From assembly GCA_028821265.1 (NCBI GenBank), contig JAPPGU010000013.1, positions 1-54,892 on the forward strand: a DNA stretch of 54,892 nucleotides, written 5' to 3'. Numbering within the stretch: the stretch's first letter is position 1; each line of letters starts with the position of its first letter. The position numbers were made by a program, and so were the translations under genes. This stretch comes from a bacterium. Its GTDB lineage: Bacteria; Actinomycetota; Acidimicrobiia; Spongiisociales; Spongiisociaceae. The notes below the pieces were generated by a model. The model had not been told where the DNA came from. It did no database searches and saw only the letters and a list, made by a program, of their open reading frames with translations. Below, piece by piece: positions 41,622 through 50,538 of this stretch.

Positions 41622-42767
41622 ATGCGTATCGGAATCCTGACCGGCGGGGGTGACGTCCCGGGACTCAATCCGGCCATCAAGTCCTTCACCAACCGGATGG
41701 ACGAGGCCGGCCATTCCGTCCTGGGGCTGCGCCGCGGCTGGGGAGCGATGATCTGCATCGATCCTGACGATCCCCGGTCGATCTCGGCCCACACCATGCC
41801 CCTCGATCCCCTGGCCGTGCGCACCATCGACCGGACCGGCGGGACCATCCTGCACTCCAGCCGCACCAACCCGGGCCGGGTAGCGGAGGAGGGCCTGCCC
41901 CCGTTCGTCACTCCCTCCGAATCCGAGGCCCCCTACGACCTGACCGGCCACGCCGTACGGGTGATCGAGCGCCTGGGCCTTGACGCGCTGGTGGCTATCG
42001 GCGGTGACGACACCCTCTCCTACGCCCTCCGGATGCACCACGAGGGTATCCCGGTGGTGGCCATTCCCAAGACGATGGACAACGACGTGCCGGGAACCGA
42101 CTACTGCATAGGGTTCTCCACCGCCGTCACCCGCTCGGTCGGGTTCATCAACGACCTGCGGAGCGCGGTGGGAAGCCACGAGCGGGTGGCCGTGGTCGAG
42201 CTGTTCGGCCGCTACTCGGGGGAGACCAGCCTGGTGTCGGGCTATCTGGCCTCCGCCGATCGGACCCTTATCGCCGAAGTGCCCTTCGATATGGATCGGC
42301 TGGCCGCCATGGTGGTGGCCGACCGGGCGGCCAACCCGAGCAGCTACGCCGTGGTGGTGGTGTCCGAAGGCGCCACGATGCTGGGCGGCGAGCGGGTGGA
42401 GAGCGGCGCCGCCGACGCCTACGGCCATCGCAAGCTGGGCGGGATCGGGGAGACCACCGGGAACCTCATCAAGCGGATGACCGGTATCGGCGTCATGAAC
42501 CAGCGGGTCGGATACCTGATGCGCAGCGGTCCCCCTGACGTGCTGGACCTGATGGTGGGCACCAACTTCGGCACCATGGCGGCGGAGATGCTGCTGGCCG
42601 GGACCAGCGGGGACATGGTGGCGATCCGCCGGGGCGTCTACACCACGGCCGGCCTCGAGGTGCTGGCGGAAGGGGCCCGGCGGGTGGACGTGGAGACCTT
42701 CTATGACGCCGAGGCCTACCGGCCCAGGGTCCGGTCCCTGGTCGGCAAGCCCATGTTCCTCTCCTGA
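41622..42767 (+). CDS. 6-phosphofructokinase, probably PPi-dependent
   Basis: From ATG 41622 (GGAGG at 41613-41617) the protein has 381 residues. It starts MRIGILTGGGDVPGLNPAIK. Residues 127-130 are GGDD and residues 149-155 are PKTMDND. ATP-using enzymes have GGDG and PGTIDND at these places; Asp130 and Lys150 are the established markers of pyrophosphate use. The substrate loop MNQRVGYLMRSGPPD is complete. It would make a reversible glycolytic step. It is a single gene, followed by an oxidoreductase. Confidence 0.88.
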   Translation: MRIGILTGGGDVPGLNPAIKSFTNRMDEAGHSVLGLRRGWGAMICIDPDDPRSISAHTMPLDPLAVRTIDRTGGTILHSSRTNPGRVAEEGLPPFVTPSESEAPYDLTGHAVRVIERLGLDALVAIGGDDTLSYALRMHHEGIPVVAIPKTMDNDVPGTDYCIGFSTAVTRSVGFINDLRSAVGSHERVAVVELFGRYSGETSLVSGYLASADRTLIAEVPFDMDRLAAMVVADRAANPSSYAVVVVSEGATMLGGERVESGAADAYGHRKLGGIGETTGNLIKRMTGIGVMNQRVGYLMRSGPPDVLDLMVGTNFGTMAAEMLLAGTSGDMVAIRRGVYTTAGLEVLAEGARRVDVETFYDAEAYRPRVRSLVGKPMFLS

Positions 42768-42796
42768 TCCGGCCTGACGGTCCAGGGAGGTAGGTA

Positions 42797-43777
42797 GTGA
42801 AGGCCCAGGTAGTCCACGAGTTCGGCGATTACCGCAACCTCAGCTACGAAGAGGTGGACGACCCGGCGCCGGGACCGGGGGAGGTCCTGATCGGAGTCGA
42901 GGCGGTGGGGCTCAACTTCCCCGACATCCTGATGATCGCCGGCATGTACCAGGACCGGCCCGAGCTGCCGTTCGTGGCCGGGGCGGAGGCGGCCGGGAGG
43001 GTGCTGGCCGTAGGGGACGGGGTCACCCGGGTATCGGTGGGGGACCGAGCCTTCGGGTACAAGCTCCTCGTCGGGGCCATGGCGGAGCGGTTCGTGGCGC
43101 CTGCCGACCACGTGTTCCGCCTTCCGGACGAGGTGACGATGGAGCAGGGCGCCTGCCTGTCGCTCACCTACGGCACCGGCTACCACGCGTTGGTGGATCG
43201 GGCCCGCCTCGAGCCCGGCGAGACGGTGCTGATCACCGGCGCCACCGGCGGGGTGGGCTCGGCGGGCATCCAGATCGCCAAGGCGCTGGGCGCCCGGGTC
43301 ATCGCGGCGGTCGGTACGGACGCCAAGGCGGAGACGGCCCGCTCGTTGGGCGCCGATGATGTGATCATCTACACGACCGAGTCCCTCAAGGAGCGCACCA
43401 GGGAGCTGACCGGCGGTAGCGGCGCCGACGTCATCTACGACCCGGTGGGCGGGGACACCTTCCTGGAGTGCCTGCGCTGCATCAACTGGGAGGGACGGAT
43501 CCTGGTGGCGGGCTTCACGTCCGGCCGGATCCCCAAGGCCCCGATGAACCTGCCCCTGCTCAAGGGATGCTCGATCGTAGGAGTGTTCTGGGGCGCCTTC
43601 TCCGAGCGGGATCCGCAGGCCAACCGAGCCAACTTCGCCCGCCTTCTCGACTGGACCGCCGAGGGGATCATCGGCCCCCGGATCAGTGCCCGTTTCCCGC
43701 TGGAGTCGGCGGTGGATGCGCTGGCCACCATCGCCAACCGGCAGGCAACCGGCAAGGTGGTGCTGAGTACGGGCTGA
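42797..43777 (+). CDS. NADPH:quinone oxidoreductase family zinc-independent MDR protein
   Basis: The 326-residue protein starts at GTG 42797 after GGGAGGTAGGTA. It has the MDR GroES-like fold (VEAVGLNFPDILMIAGMYQD, GAEAAGRVLAVGDGV) and the NADP loop GATGGVGSAGIQIAKALGA; AEYIYD-type cofactor strand VIYDPVGGDTF follows. It lacks catalytic zinc cysteines, as in quinone oxidoreductases and enoyl reductases. The substrate is unknown. Confidence 0.88.
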   Translation: MKAQVVHEFGDYRNLSYEEVDDPAPGPGEVLIGVEAVGLNFPDILMIAGMYQDRPELPFVAGAEAAGRVLAVGDGVTRVSVGDRAFGYKLLVGAMAERFVAPADHVFRLPDEVTMEQGACLSLTYGTGYHALVDRARLEPGETVLITGATGGVGSAGIQIAKALGARVIAAVGTDAKAETARSLGADDVIIYTTESLKERTRELTGGSGADVIYDPVGGDTFLECLRCINWEGRILVAGFTSGRIPKAPMNLPLLKGCSIVGVFWGAFSERDPQANRANFARLLDWTAEGIIGPRISARFPLESAVDALATIANRQATGKVVLSTG

Positions 43778-43886
43778 GGCACGTCCGGGGATTGCCCACG
43801 GAGGAGCCCGGTTCCCATCGGCTCCATCGATGGGTTCCCGAGCCTCAAGAACCCGAGAGACCGGCCGCGGCAACCGGTGCCCTGTT

Positions 43887-44100
43887 CCTCAGGCTCAGGG
43901 CGTCACCCATGGTGCCCTGTGCCTCAAGTTCCCGGCCCGAGGCCTTCTTGATGCACAGGGCGTCACCCATGGTGCCTCGTTCCTCAGGCTCAGGGCGTCA
44001 CTCATGGTGCCTCGTTCCTCAGGCTCAGGACGTCACCCATGGTGCCCTAAACCTGAGGATCAGGGCGTCATATATGACGCCCTCTACCTCAAGAATCGCC
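43887..44100. repeat. Tandem array of 35-bp and 60-bp hairpin units
   Basis: Units start at 43887, 43922 (60 bp), 43982, 44017, 44052 and 44087 (cut short). The 35-bp unit begins CCTCAGGCTCAGGGCGTCA; the 60-bp unit has a 25-bp insert after its first ten bases. Each contains GGGCGTCA-CCCA-TGGTGCCC, an 8-bp RNA stem with two G-U pairs; in the unit at 44052 it is the perfect palindrome GGGCGTCATATATGACGCCC. 35 is not a multiple of three, so this is not a coding repeat. It runs straight into structured element C. Confidence 0.8.
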
Positions 44101-44103
44101 AGG

Positions 44104-44335
44104 CGCCGAAAGTCGCGAAAAACCGATGCTCCGCATCGGGCCCCGCCCCCGCCACCACCCATCCTGTTGGAGCGTGGTCGGCCATGCCCGGCTGGATGCC
44201 GGGCCTCGGCTGTTCGCTCCATGAAGCCTTGTGTTCCCTCGGACCGGCCGTCCGATCGGTCTCACCTCATCGGCCGGTGTTGGTGCTTGGCGATAGGCAA
44301 CATATGGTGGGGATGTGACGGTTTCAACCCCTTGT
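44104..44335. repeat. Structured intergenic element, copy C
   Basis: Hairpin 1 CCGATGC-TCC-GCATCGG (44123-44139); CCACCACC tract; outer stem GGAGCG (44169-44174) with CGCTCC (44215-44220) enclosing hairpin CCCGGC-TGGAT-GCCGGG (44187-44203); long stem ACCGGCCG (44243-44250) with CGGCCGGT (44271-44278) enclosing palindrome CCGATCGG; GGTGCTTGG, CAACATAT; GTGACGGTTTCAACCC at 44315. It is most like copy A. A further head piece GAGAACGCGAAAAT at 44339 suggests a fourth, truncated copy. The last 100 bases before the tcuB end contain no gene I can support. Confidence 0.75.
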
Positions 44336-44520
44336 TACGAGAACGCGAAAATATTCTTCCGCACCAGGGTCACGACAAGGCCATGCCCTCCGCGACGAGC
44401 CGGATCGCGCAGCTGCCACGAACAAGGGAATTCGTGGAGGAGGCAACGACCTGATCGCCTAGTGGTCAATCCCGGATGACGCGGCTCCGGGACGATCGGT
44501 GACGCGCCACGCGGCGTGGA

Positions 44521-45687
44521 CTAGGAGGCCCGCTCCGCCCGGTCTTCCAGCGAGTCCTGGACCAGCGCGCTCGTCCGGTAGGTGGCATGGACGAACTTGC
44601 CGTACGGCAGGCTCACGAAAAAGGCCGCCACCAGCGCCAGGTGCACCAGCAGCAGCACCCCCATGGCCGTCGTCGACCGCAATGCGAGCAGCGCCAGTCC
44701 TGACCCGTTGACCAGGACGAGGAGGATGATGAAGTCCAGGTCCAGGCGCCGCGCCCCGGCCGCTTCGAGTTCCTCCCGGCTCCCGGCTCTCAACACGAGC
44801 AGCCCGGCGCAACCTGCGATGGTCGCGATCCCGCCGACCGTCCCGATTATCACCGGTGCGCTCAGCAGCGGATAGGGAGGCATCCGTCCCAGCAGCTCCT
44901 GCCAGATGGCGGCGAGGACGGTGGCGAGGAAGGTCAGGAGGAACCCGTTGAACACCAGGGAGTGCATGACCAGCCGGCTCTTGGCGGGCGTCTCCTCGGG
45001 ATACGTACACCCCGGCCCTCCGCCGTGCATGTTCCTGAGGCTGAAGGCGGCGAAGACGGCGTCCTTCACAGAGCCCACATCCGGCCTGCCCCCGGTGGTG
45101 TCCCGCCAGAAGGCGGCCAGGCCGGCGCCGAGGAACGCCACGGCGAGGCCCGCGATCACCGAAGCCGGGATCGTCATCACCAGGAACGGGACCACCTCGT
45201 AGAAGGCTTCTTCCGCGGCGGGCGGGGCCACGAGCCGGTCCCATCCCAGGATGAGCAGTCCGATCACCACGGTCACCGCCACCACGACCGTCGCCAGCCA
45301 GGCCCTTCCCCGGGTCGGCCCCAGCAGGGCGGGCCCGAGAGCCCTGGGACGGGCATAGCTCTTGTAGGTCTCCTCCCGGATGGCGCTCATCAAGGGAGGG
45401 ATGTCCACCGCGAACTCGTGAGGCGTGGCGTAGGGGCAGACGTCGTAGCAGCTCCGGCAGTCGTGGCACAGGTTGGCCAGGAAGAGGACGTCGCCCTCGC
45501 TGAAAGTAGGGCGCCGCTCGAGGGCCGGGAACACCGCGCACAGGCCCTCGCAGTACCGGCAGGCGTTGCAGATGTCGAATTGCCGTTGGGCCTCGGCGAG
45601 AAGGCCGCGCTCCAGGATTCGCGGCGGGTCCGTCTCGATGGCGACGCTTGCGGTCGGAGCGCTCATGCTCGTGATGGGCTGGCTCAC
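44521..45687 (-). CDS. tcuB: Tricarballylate utilisation protein TcuB
   Basis: The 388-residue membrane protein starts at GTG 45687 (ATG 45666 is an alternative). It has two 4Fe-4S motifs near the N-terminus (CNACRYCEGLC and CHDCRSCYDVCPYATPHEF) and then about six membrane helices. TcuB reoxidises the FAD of TcuA by passing electrons to the membrane quinone pool. It is divergent from tcuA across 110 bases, rather than in one operon as in Salmonella. Confidence 0.92.
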   Translation of the reverse strand: MSQPITSMSAPTASVAIETDPPRILERGLLAEAQRQFDICNACRYCEGLCAVFPALERRPTFSEGDVLFLANLCHDCRSCYDVCPYATPHEFAVDIPPLMSAIREETYKSYARPRALGPALLGPTRGRAWLATVVVAVTVVIGLLILGWDRLVAPPAAEEAFYEVVPFLVMTIPASVIAGLAVAFLGAGLAAFWRDTTGGRPDVGSVKDAVFAAFSLRNMHGGGPGCTYPEETPAKSRLVMHSLVFNGFLLTFLATVLAAIWQELLGRMPPYPLLSAPVIIGTVGGIATIAGCAGLLVLRAGSREELEAAGARRLDLDFIILLVLVNGSGLALLALRSTTAMGVLLLVHLALVAAFFVSLPYGKFVHATYRTSALVQDSLEDRAERAS

Positions 45688-45797
45688 GAAACGTACAATA
45701 CAGCCATGTCCAGTAATCCGGTCGCCCGGAGTCCGCGGCGCATGCGGCCGGGACCGGCGGAACCCGGAGGCCCCGTGACGGCAGGTGAGGGCCCGCC

Positions 45798-47192
45798 ATG
45801 AAGGCAGCGGCCGATGTGATCGTGGTGGGCGGAGGCAACGCGGGGCTCTGCGCCGCCCTCACCGCCCGCCGGTTCGTAGACAGGGTCCTCGTCCTGGAGT
45901 CGGCTCCCATCGACATGCGGGGCGGGAACACGCGCCACACCCGCAACATACGACACATCCACGCGGGCGGCGACGAGGTCCTGACCGGCGCCTACACCGA
46001 GGACGAGCTCTGGGAGGACCTCGTCAAGGTGAGCGACGAGGACATCGACGAGCACATCGCCCGGATGGTGATCAGAGAGTCCGATTCGGTTCCCGGCTTC
46101 ATGGAACAGCACGGCGTCCACTGGCAGGCGTCCCTGAAGGGCACGCTTCATCTGTCCCGCACCAACCGGTTCTTCCTTGGGGGAGGCAAGGCGATGCTCA
46201 ACGCCCTGTACGCGTCCGCCGGGAGGCAGGGGATCGACGTGCGTTACGAGACACCGGTGACGGACATCCTGGTGGACGGGCGCCGCGCCTCCGGCGTGGT
46301 CGCCCTCATCGCAGGCGAGCCCACCGAGCTGGCGGCCCGCTCCGTAGTGGTCGCGTCCGGCGGCTTCGAGGCCAACAAGGCCTGGCTCCGCGACCTGTGG
46401 GGCGAACCGGCGGACCGGTTCGTGATCCGCGGGTCGCCCTTCAACATGGGTGGCCCTCTCAAGGCCCTGCTCGATCGGGGCGCGCTATCGGTCGGCAATC
46501 CGAAGGGGGCGCACGCCATCAGCGTCGACGCCCGCGCCCCGGACTTCGACGGGGGGATCGTCACCCGGATCGACTCGGTGCCGCTGTCGATCATGGTGAA
46601 CAAGGCGGGCCGGCGCTTCGCGGACGAGGGCGAGGATCTCTGGCCGAGGAGATACGCCAGCTGGGGTCACCTGATCGCGGCCCAACCGGACCAGATCGCC
46701 TACTCGATCTTCGATTCGCAGGTCAACGACCTGTTCATACCGGGCCTCTACCCGCCGTACAAGGCGGAGACGCTCGACGGTCTGGCGGAGCTGGCCGGGC
46801 TCCCGCCGGATGCCCTCGAGCGGACGATCCGGCAGTACAACGCGTCGGTCCCGGACGATCCTCCCTTCGACCACGGCGGCCTCGACGGGCGGAGCACCAC
46901 CGGCCTCGACATACCGAAGTCGAACTGGGCACTGCGCATCGACACGCCGCCCTTCTACGCCTACCCGCTGCGGTGCGGGATCACCTTCACCTACCTCGGC
47001 CTCAAGGTCGACGCCGAGGCCCACCTCCAGACCGGCGGAGGCCGGGTCGACAACCTCTTCGCCGCCGGCGAGATCATGTCGGGCAACGTGCTGACCGCCG
47101 GCTACCTGGCAGGGTTCGGTCTCACCATCGGCGCGGTCTTCGGCCGGATCGCCGGGTCGGGAGCAGGCAGGTTCGCCTCGTCCGGGAGCTAG
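45798..47192 (+). CDS. tcuA: FAD-dependent tricarballylate dehydrogenase TcuA
   Basis: The 464-residue flavoprotein has the FAD loop VIVVGGGNAGLCAALTARRF and the substrate/FAD segments SAPIDMRGGNTRHTRNIRHI and LFAAGEIMSGNVLTAGYLAG of the fumarate reductase/succinate dehydrogenase superfamily. TcuA oxidises tricarballylate to cis-aconitate, which enters the TCA cycle. Neither a TcuC transporter nor a TcuR regulator is in the window. Confidence 0.92.
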   Translation: MKAAADVIVVGGGNAGLCAALTARRFVDRVLVLESAPIDMRGGNTRHTRNIRHIHAGGDEVLTGAYTEDELWEDLVKVSDEDIDEHIARMVIRESDSVPGFMEQHGVHWQASLKGTLHLSRTNRFFLGGGKAMLNALYASAGRQGIDVRYETPVTDILVDGRRASGVVALIAGEPTELAARSVVVASGGFEANKAWLRDLWGEPADRFVIRGSPFNMGGPLKALLDRGALSVGNPKGAHAISVDARAPDFDGGIVTRIDSVPLSIMVNKAGRRFADEGEDLWPRRYASWGHLIAAQPDQIAYSIFDSQVNDLFIPGLYPPYKAETLDGLAELAGLPPDALERTIRQYNASVPDDPPFDHGGLDGRSTTGLDIPKSNWALRIDTPPFYAYPLRCGITFTYLGLKVDAEAHLQTGGGRVDNLFAAGEIMSGNVLTAGYLAGFGLTIGAVFGRIAGSGAGRFASSGS

Positions 47193-47211
47193 CCGACGTC
47201 TCTCCCGGCAT

Positions 47212-47249
47212 CCCATATGGACATTCCGTCAGTCTGATGTCTATATGGG
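47212..47249. terminator. Inverted repeat between convergent tcuA and korB
   Basis: CCCATATGGACAT (47212-47224) and ATGTCTATATGGG (47237-47249) form a 13-bp stem with one G-U pair and a 12-base loop. It sits between the stops of two converging genes, as a bidirectional terminator would. A second pairing (TTCC with GGAA, 47265-47285) follows. There is no long T-run on either side. It is unusually AT-rich for this DNA. Confidence 0.5.
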
Positions 47250-47307
47250 CACGGCTTGTGGGCATTTCCGGGCCGGAACGCCCGCAAGGGCGAGGATCTG
47301 TCCGGCC

Positions 47308-48309
47308 CTACTCGACCGTCCAGGTGCCGAGGCTGGTGACCAGCTTGCCCAGGTCACCGCTGCCGCGGGCCGCCGTGGAGCGCGTGACGGCCTCCTGGAG
47401 CGCGTCGTCGTAGACCGGGCGGTAGACGTCGCGGAAGATGCCCAGGGGGGTCGGGCCGTAGGGTCCGTGGGCCAGGCGGGAGAGGGCGAAAGCCGCGGAC
47501 GCGTCCTCGGCGTGCGCGTCGTGGACGATGATCTGCGACGGGTGGACCGAGTTCCGGTCGGCGATCGTCGCCCGGCCGCCGTCCCAGACCACGGCTTTCT
47601 CCTTGTCGGCGCCGAACACGACCGGCTGGCCGTGGACCAGGTCGATCCGGTTGGCGTAGCGCTCCGCCTTGCCGGTGAGTTGGATGAACGCCTTGTCGTT
47701 GAACACGTTGCAGTTCTGGTAGATCTCGATGAGGGCCGAGCCGCGGTGGGCGTGGGCGGCCTTCAGCATGGCGGTGGTGTGGTTCCGGTCCATGTCCAGC
47801 GTCCGGGCCACGAAGGTGGCCTCGGCGCCCAGCGCCAGGCTGACCGGGTTGAACGGGTAGTCGATCGATCCGCCCGGTGACGACTTCGTGGTCTTGCCGG
47901 GTTCGGAGGTGGGCGAGTACTGGCCCTTCGTCAGCCCGTAGATCTGGTTGTTGAACAGCAGGAGGGTCATGTCGATGTTGCGGCGCAGGGCGTGGATCAG
48001 ATGGTTGCCGCCGATCGACAGGAAGTCCCCGTCCCCTCCGACCACCCACACCGACAGCGCCGGGTTGGCCACGGCCACGCCGGTGGCGATCGCCGGCGCC
48101 CGGCCGTGGATGGCGTGCATGCCGTAGGTGTTCATGTAGTAGGGGAAGCGGGCCGCGCACCCGATGCCGGAGACGAAGACCACGTTCTCGCGCTTGATGT
48201 CGAGCCCGGCGAAGAAGTTCTGGACCGCGGCGAGGATCGTGTAGTCGCCGCAGCCCGGGCACCAGCGAACCTCCTGGTCGGTCTGGAAGTCGACCCGTGT
48301 GTAGCTCAT
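47308..48309 (-). CDS. korB: 2-oxoacid:ferredoxin oxidoreductase beta subunit
   Basis: The 333-residue protein binds thiamine diphosphate: WVVGGDGDFLSIGGNHLIHA is the TPP motif and VRWCPGCGDYTIL holds the N-terminal Cys pair. It matches KorB of 2-oxoglutarate:ferredoxin oxidoreductase, which makes succinyl-CoA. The ATG overlaps the korA stop by four bases. Confidence 0.93.
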   Translation of the reverse strand: MSYTRVDFQTDQEVRWCPGCGDYTILAAVQNFFAGLDIKRENVVFVSGIGCAARFPYYMNTYGMHAIHGRAPAIATGVAVANPALSVWVVGGDGDFLSIGGNHLIHALRRNIDMTLLLFNNQIYGLTKGQYSPTSEPGKTTKSSPGGSIDYPFNPVSLALGAEATFVARTLDMDRNHTTAMLKAAHAHRGSALIEIYQNCNVFNDKAFIQLTGKAERYANRIDLVHGQPVVFGADKEKAVVWDGGRATIADRNSVHPSQIIVHDAHAEDASAAFALSRLAHGPYGPTPLGIFRDVYRPVYDDALQEAVTRSTAARGSGDLGKLVTSLGTWTVE

Positions 48310-50210
48310 CGGCCTGCAATCTCCATGATCTTGGCGCTTATCTCGCCGAATTTGAACGGGACCCCCTCCACCTTGCTGAAGGAGATGACGGGCCGGACGA
48401 ATTCGGCCTTCACCATCCGCGACAGCTGGCCGTTGTTCATCTCGGGGATCAGCACCTGGTCGTAGCTGCTCAGCACGGTGGGCATGTTGGGAGGGAACGG
48501 GCTCAGGTACCGGATCCGGGCGTAGGCGACCTTGGCGCCCTTCCGCCGGGCGTTGCCCACCCCCGCCTTGACCGCCGAGTACGTCGAGCCCCAGCTCAGC
48601 ACCAGCAGGTCCGCCCCGTCGGGGTCGTCGACCTCCACCTCCGGGATGTCGTTGGCGATGTTCGCCACCTTCCAGGCCCTGATGTCGGTCATGAGCTGGT
48701 GGTTGTCGGGGTCGTAGGAGACGTTCCCCGTCCCCTCCTCCTTCTCGAGGCCGCCGATGCGGTGCTCGAGGCCGGGCATGCCGGGGATCGCCCAGCGGCG
48801 GGACATGGTCTGGAGGTCACGCAGGTAGGGCAGGAACTTGTCGCCGGCGTTCGGCCCGGTCGCGAACGGAACGCCGAGGCGCGGTAGGGATGCGATGTCG
48901 GGCAGCCTCCACGGCTCGGAACCGGTGGCGATGTAGCCGTCGGAGAGGAGGATGACCGGGGTCATGTACTTCACGGCGATCCGGGCGGCCTCGATGGCCA
49001 CCTCGAAGGCGTCCGACGGGGAGGAGGCGGCGATCACCGGCAGGGGGGACTCGCCGTGGCGACCCCACACCGCCAGGAACAGGTCCGACTGCTCGGGCTT
49101 GGTCGGGAGCCCGGTCGAGGGGCCGCCCCGCTGCACGTCGACGATGATCATCGGCATCTCGGTGATCATCGCCAGGCTGATCGTCTCGCCCTTGAGGGAC
49201 AGGCCCGGCCCGCTCGTGCCGGTGACGGCCAGCGACCCGGCGAAGGCCGCGCCGAGCGCGGCGCCCGCCGCGGCGATCTCGTCCTCGGCCTGGAAGGTCT
49301 TGACTCCGAAGTTCCGGTGGCGCACCAGCTCGTGGAGGATCTCGGAGGCCGGGGTGATCGGGTAGGAGGCGTAGAACAGCGGCAGGCCCGACAGCACCGA
49401 GGCGGCGACCAGCCCCCACGACAGGGCGGCGTTGCCGTTGACGTTGGTGTAGGTACCGGGCGGGAGCGTGGCAGGCCGCACCTCGATCTGGCGGGCGAAG
49501 CTCTCGGTGGTGATCCCGTAGTTGTACCCCGCCTTGAGGGCTGCCAGGTTGGCGTTCATCACCGGCTCGATCCGGCCGAACTTCTTCCTAACCCAGTCGG
49601 CGGTCACCTTGGTGTCGCGTCCGAACATCCACAGGAGCAGCCCCAGGGCGAGGAAGTTCTTCGAGCGGAGCACCGCCCGGCCGCTCACCCCCGAGCCCTT
49701 GACGGCTTCCTTCGTGAGCGTCTCCATCGGCACGCGGTGGACATCGAAGCCGGTGAGCGTGCCGTCTTCGAGGGGGTTGGTCTCGAAACCTGCCTTGTGG
49801 AGGTTTCTCTCGTCGAAGGCCTCCTCGTTGATGAGCAGGATCCCGTCCTCGCGCAGATCCCGGAGGTGGACCTTGAGGGCGGCCGGATTCATGGCCACCA
49901 GCACCCCGGGCCGGTCACCGGGGGTCAGGATGTCCCAGTCGGCTATCTGGAGCTGGAAGGACGAGACGCCGGGAAGCGTGCCGGCGGGAGCGCGGATCTC
50001 GGCCGGGAAGGTGGGCAGGGTGGCCAGGTCGTTCCCGAAGATGGCCGCGGCGTCCGTGAACCGGTTGCCGGCCAGCTGCATGCCGTCACCCGAGTCGCCC
50101 GCGAAGCGGATGACCATCCGGTCCGTCCGGTCGACGCTCACCCCACCGTTGGTGCCCGTGACGCCGGGCGCCTCGGGCAAGGGGTTGACCGGGTTGTGGT
50201 CGCTGTCCAC
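48306..50210 (-). CDS. korA: 2-oxoacid:ferredoxin oxidoreductase alpha subunit (gamma-alpha fusion)
   Basis: From GTG 50210 the protein has 634 residues. The N-terminal 190 residues are the gamma domain (MVIRFAGDSGDGMQLAGNRF), and the alpha domain follows (NAALSWGLVAASVLSGLPLF, YPITPASEILHELV, QAEDEIAAAGAALGAAFAG). This gamma-alpha fusion is the two-gene KorAB type of actinobacteria. It oxidises 2-oxoglutarate, reducing ferredoxin. An upstream extension to 50282 has no family similarity. Confidence 0.94.
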   Translation of the reverse strand: MDSDHNPVNPLPEAPGVTGTNGGVSVDRTDRMVIRFAGDSGDGMQLAGNRFTDAAAIFGNDLATLPTFPAEIRAPAGTLPGVSSFQLQIADWDILTPGDRPGVLVAMNPAALKVHLRDLREDGILLINEEAFDERNLHKAGFETNPLEDGTLTGFDVHRVPMETLTKEAVKGSGVSGRAVLRSKNFLALGLLLWMFGRDTKVTADWVRKKFGRIEPVMNANLAALKAGYNYGITTESFARQIEVRPATLPPGTYTNVNGNAALSWGLVAASVLSGLPLFYASYPITPASEILHELVRHRNFGVKTFQAEDEIAAAGAALGAAFAGSLAVTGTSGPGLSLKGETISLAMITEMPMIIVDVQRGGPSTGLPTKPEQSDLFLAVWGRHGESPLPVIAASSPSDAFEVAIEAARIAVKYMTPVILLSDGYIATGSEPWRLPDIASLPRLGVPFATGPNAGDKFLPYLRDLQTMSRRWAIPGMPGLEHRIGGLEKEEGTGNVSYDPDNHQLMTDIRAWKVANIANDIPEVEVDDPDGADLLVLSWGSTYSAVKAGVGNARRKGAKVAYARIRYLSPFPPNMPTVLSSYDQVLIPEMNNGQLSRMVKAEFVRPVISFSKVEGVPFKFGEISAKIMEIAGR

Positions 50211-50422
50211 CGTCTTTCTCTTTCCAGCCGATCCTGAGGCGCGAATCCGGACGCGCGCCTGGCTTTTTCGGCACGCGCACACTCCGCAAGAACCGGACGG
50301 TCAATCCGGGTGCGGATGCTCTGGAGTCTACCCCCTCCGTGCGGGCATGTGAGGCGGATCGGCCGTGGTGTGCCGGTGCCGGCATCACTCGACAAGGGTA
50401 TTGTCATCACACCCGACTATAC

Positions 50423-50432
50423 GTAACGTTAC
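50423..50432. promoter_or_regulatory. GTAACGTTAC palindrome in an AT-rich divergent promoter region
   Basis: The 10-bp palindrome lies in an AT-rich stretch (50416-50460) between korA and the small membrane protein gene. It is the only low-GC spot nearby and is placed for control of either gene. It could be an operator; the regulator is unknown. Confidence 0.35.
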
Positions 50433-50538
50433 CTAGATCTGATATTCACGATATATGGCCACATATTCAAACAGCATGGCGCTGTCGGGACATCGCTCCC
50501 TGATCGGCGTTACACTGGCGGCAGAAAGGATGCGCAGC

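Noticed and set aside
43887-44100. The 35/60-bp array as a CRISPR array
   Set aside because: There is no alternation of constant repeats and unique spacers; whole units are conserved, and no cas genes lie nearby.
43830-44318. A plus-strand open frame through the 35-bp array and element C
   Set aside because: The unit length of 35 bp is not a multiple of three, so each unit is read in a different frame; there is no ribosome binding site and no family similarity.
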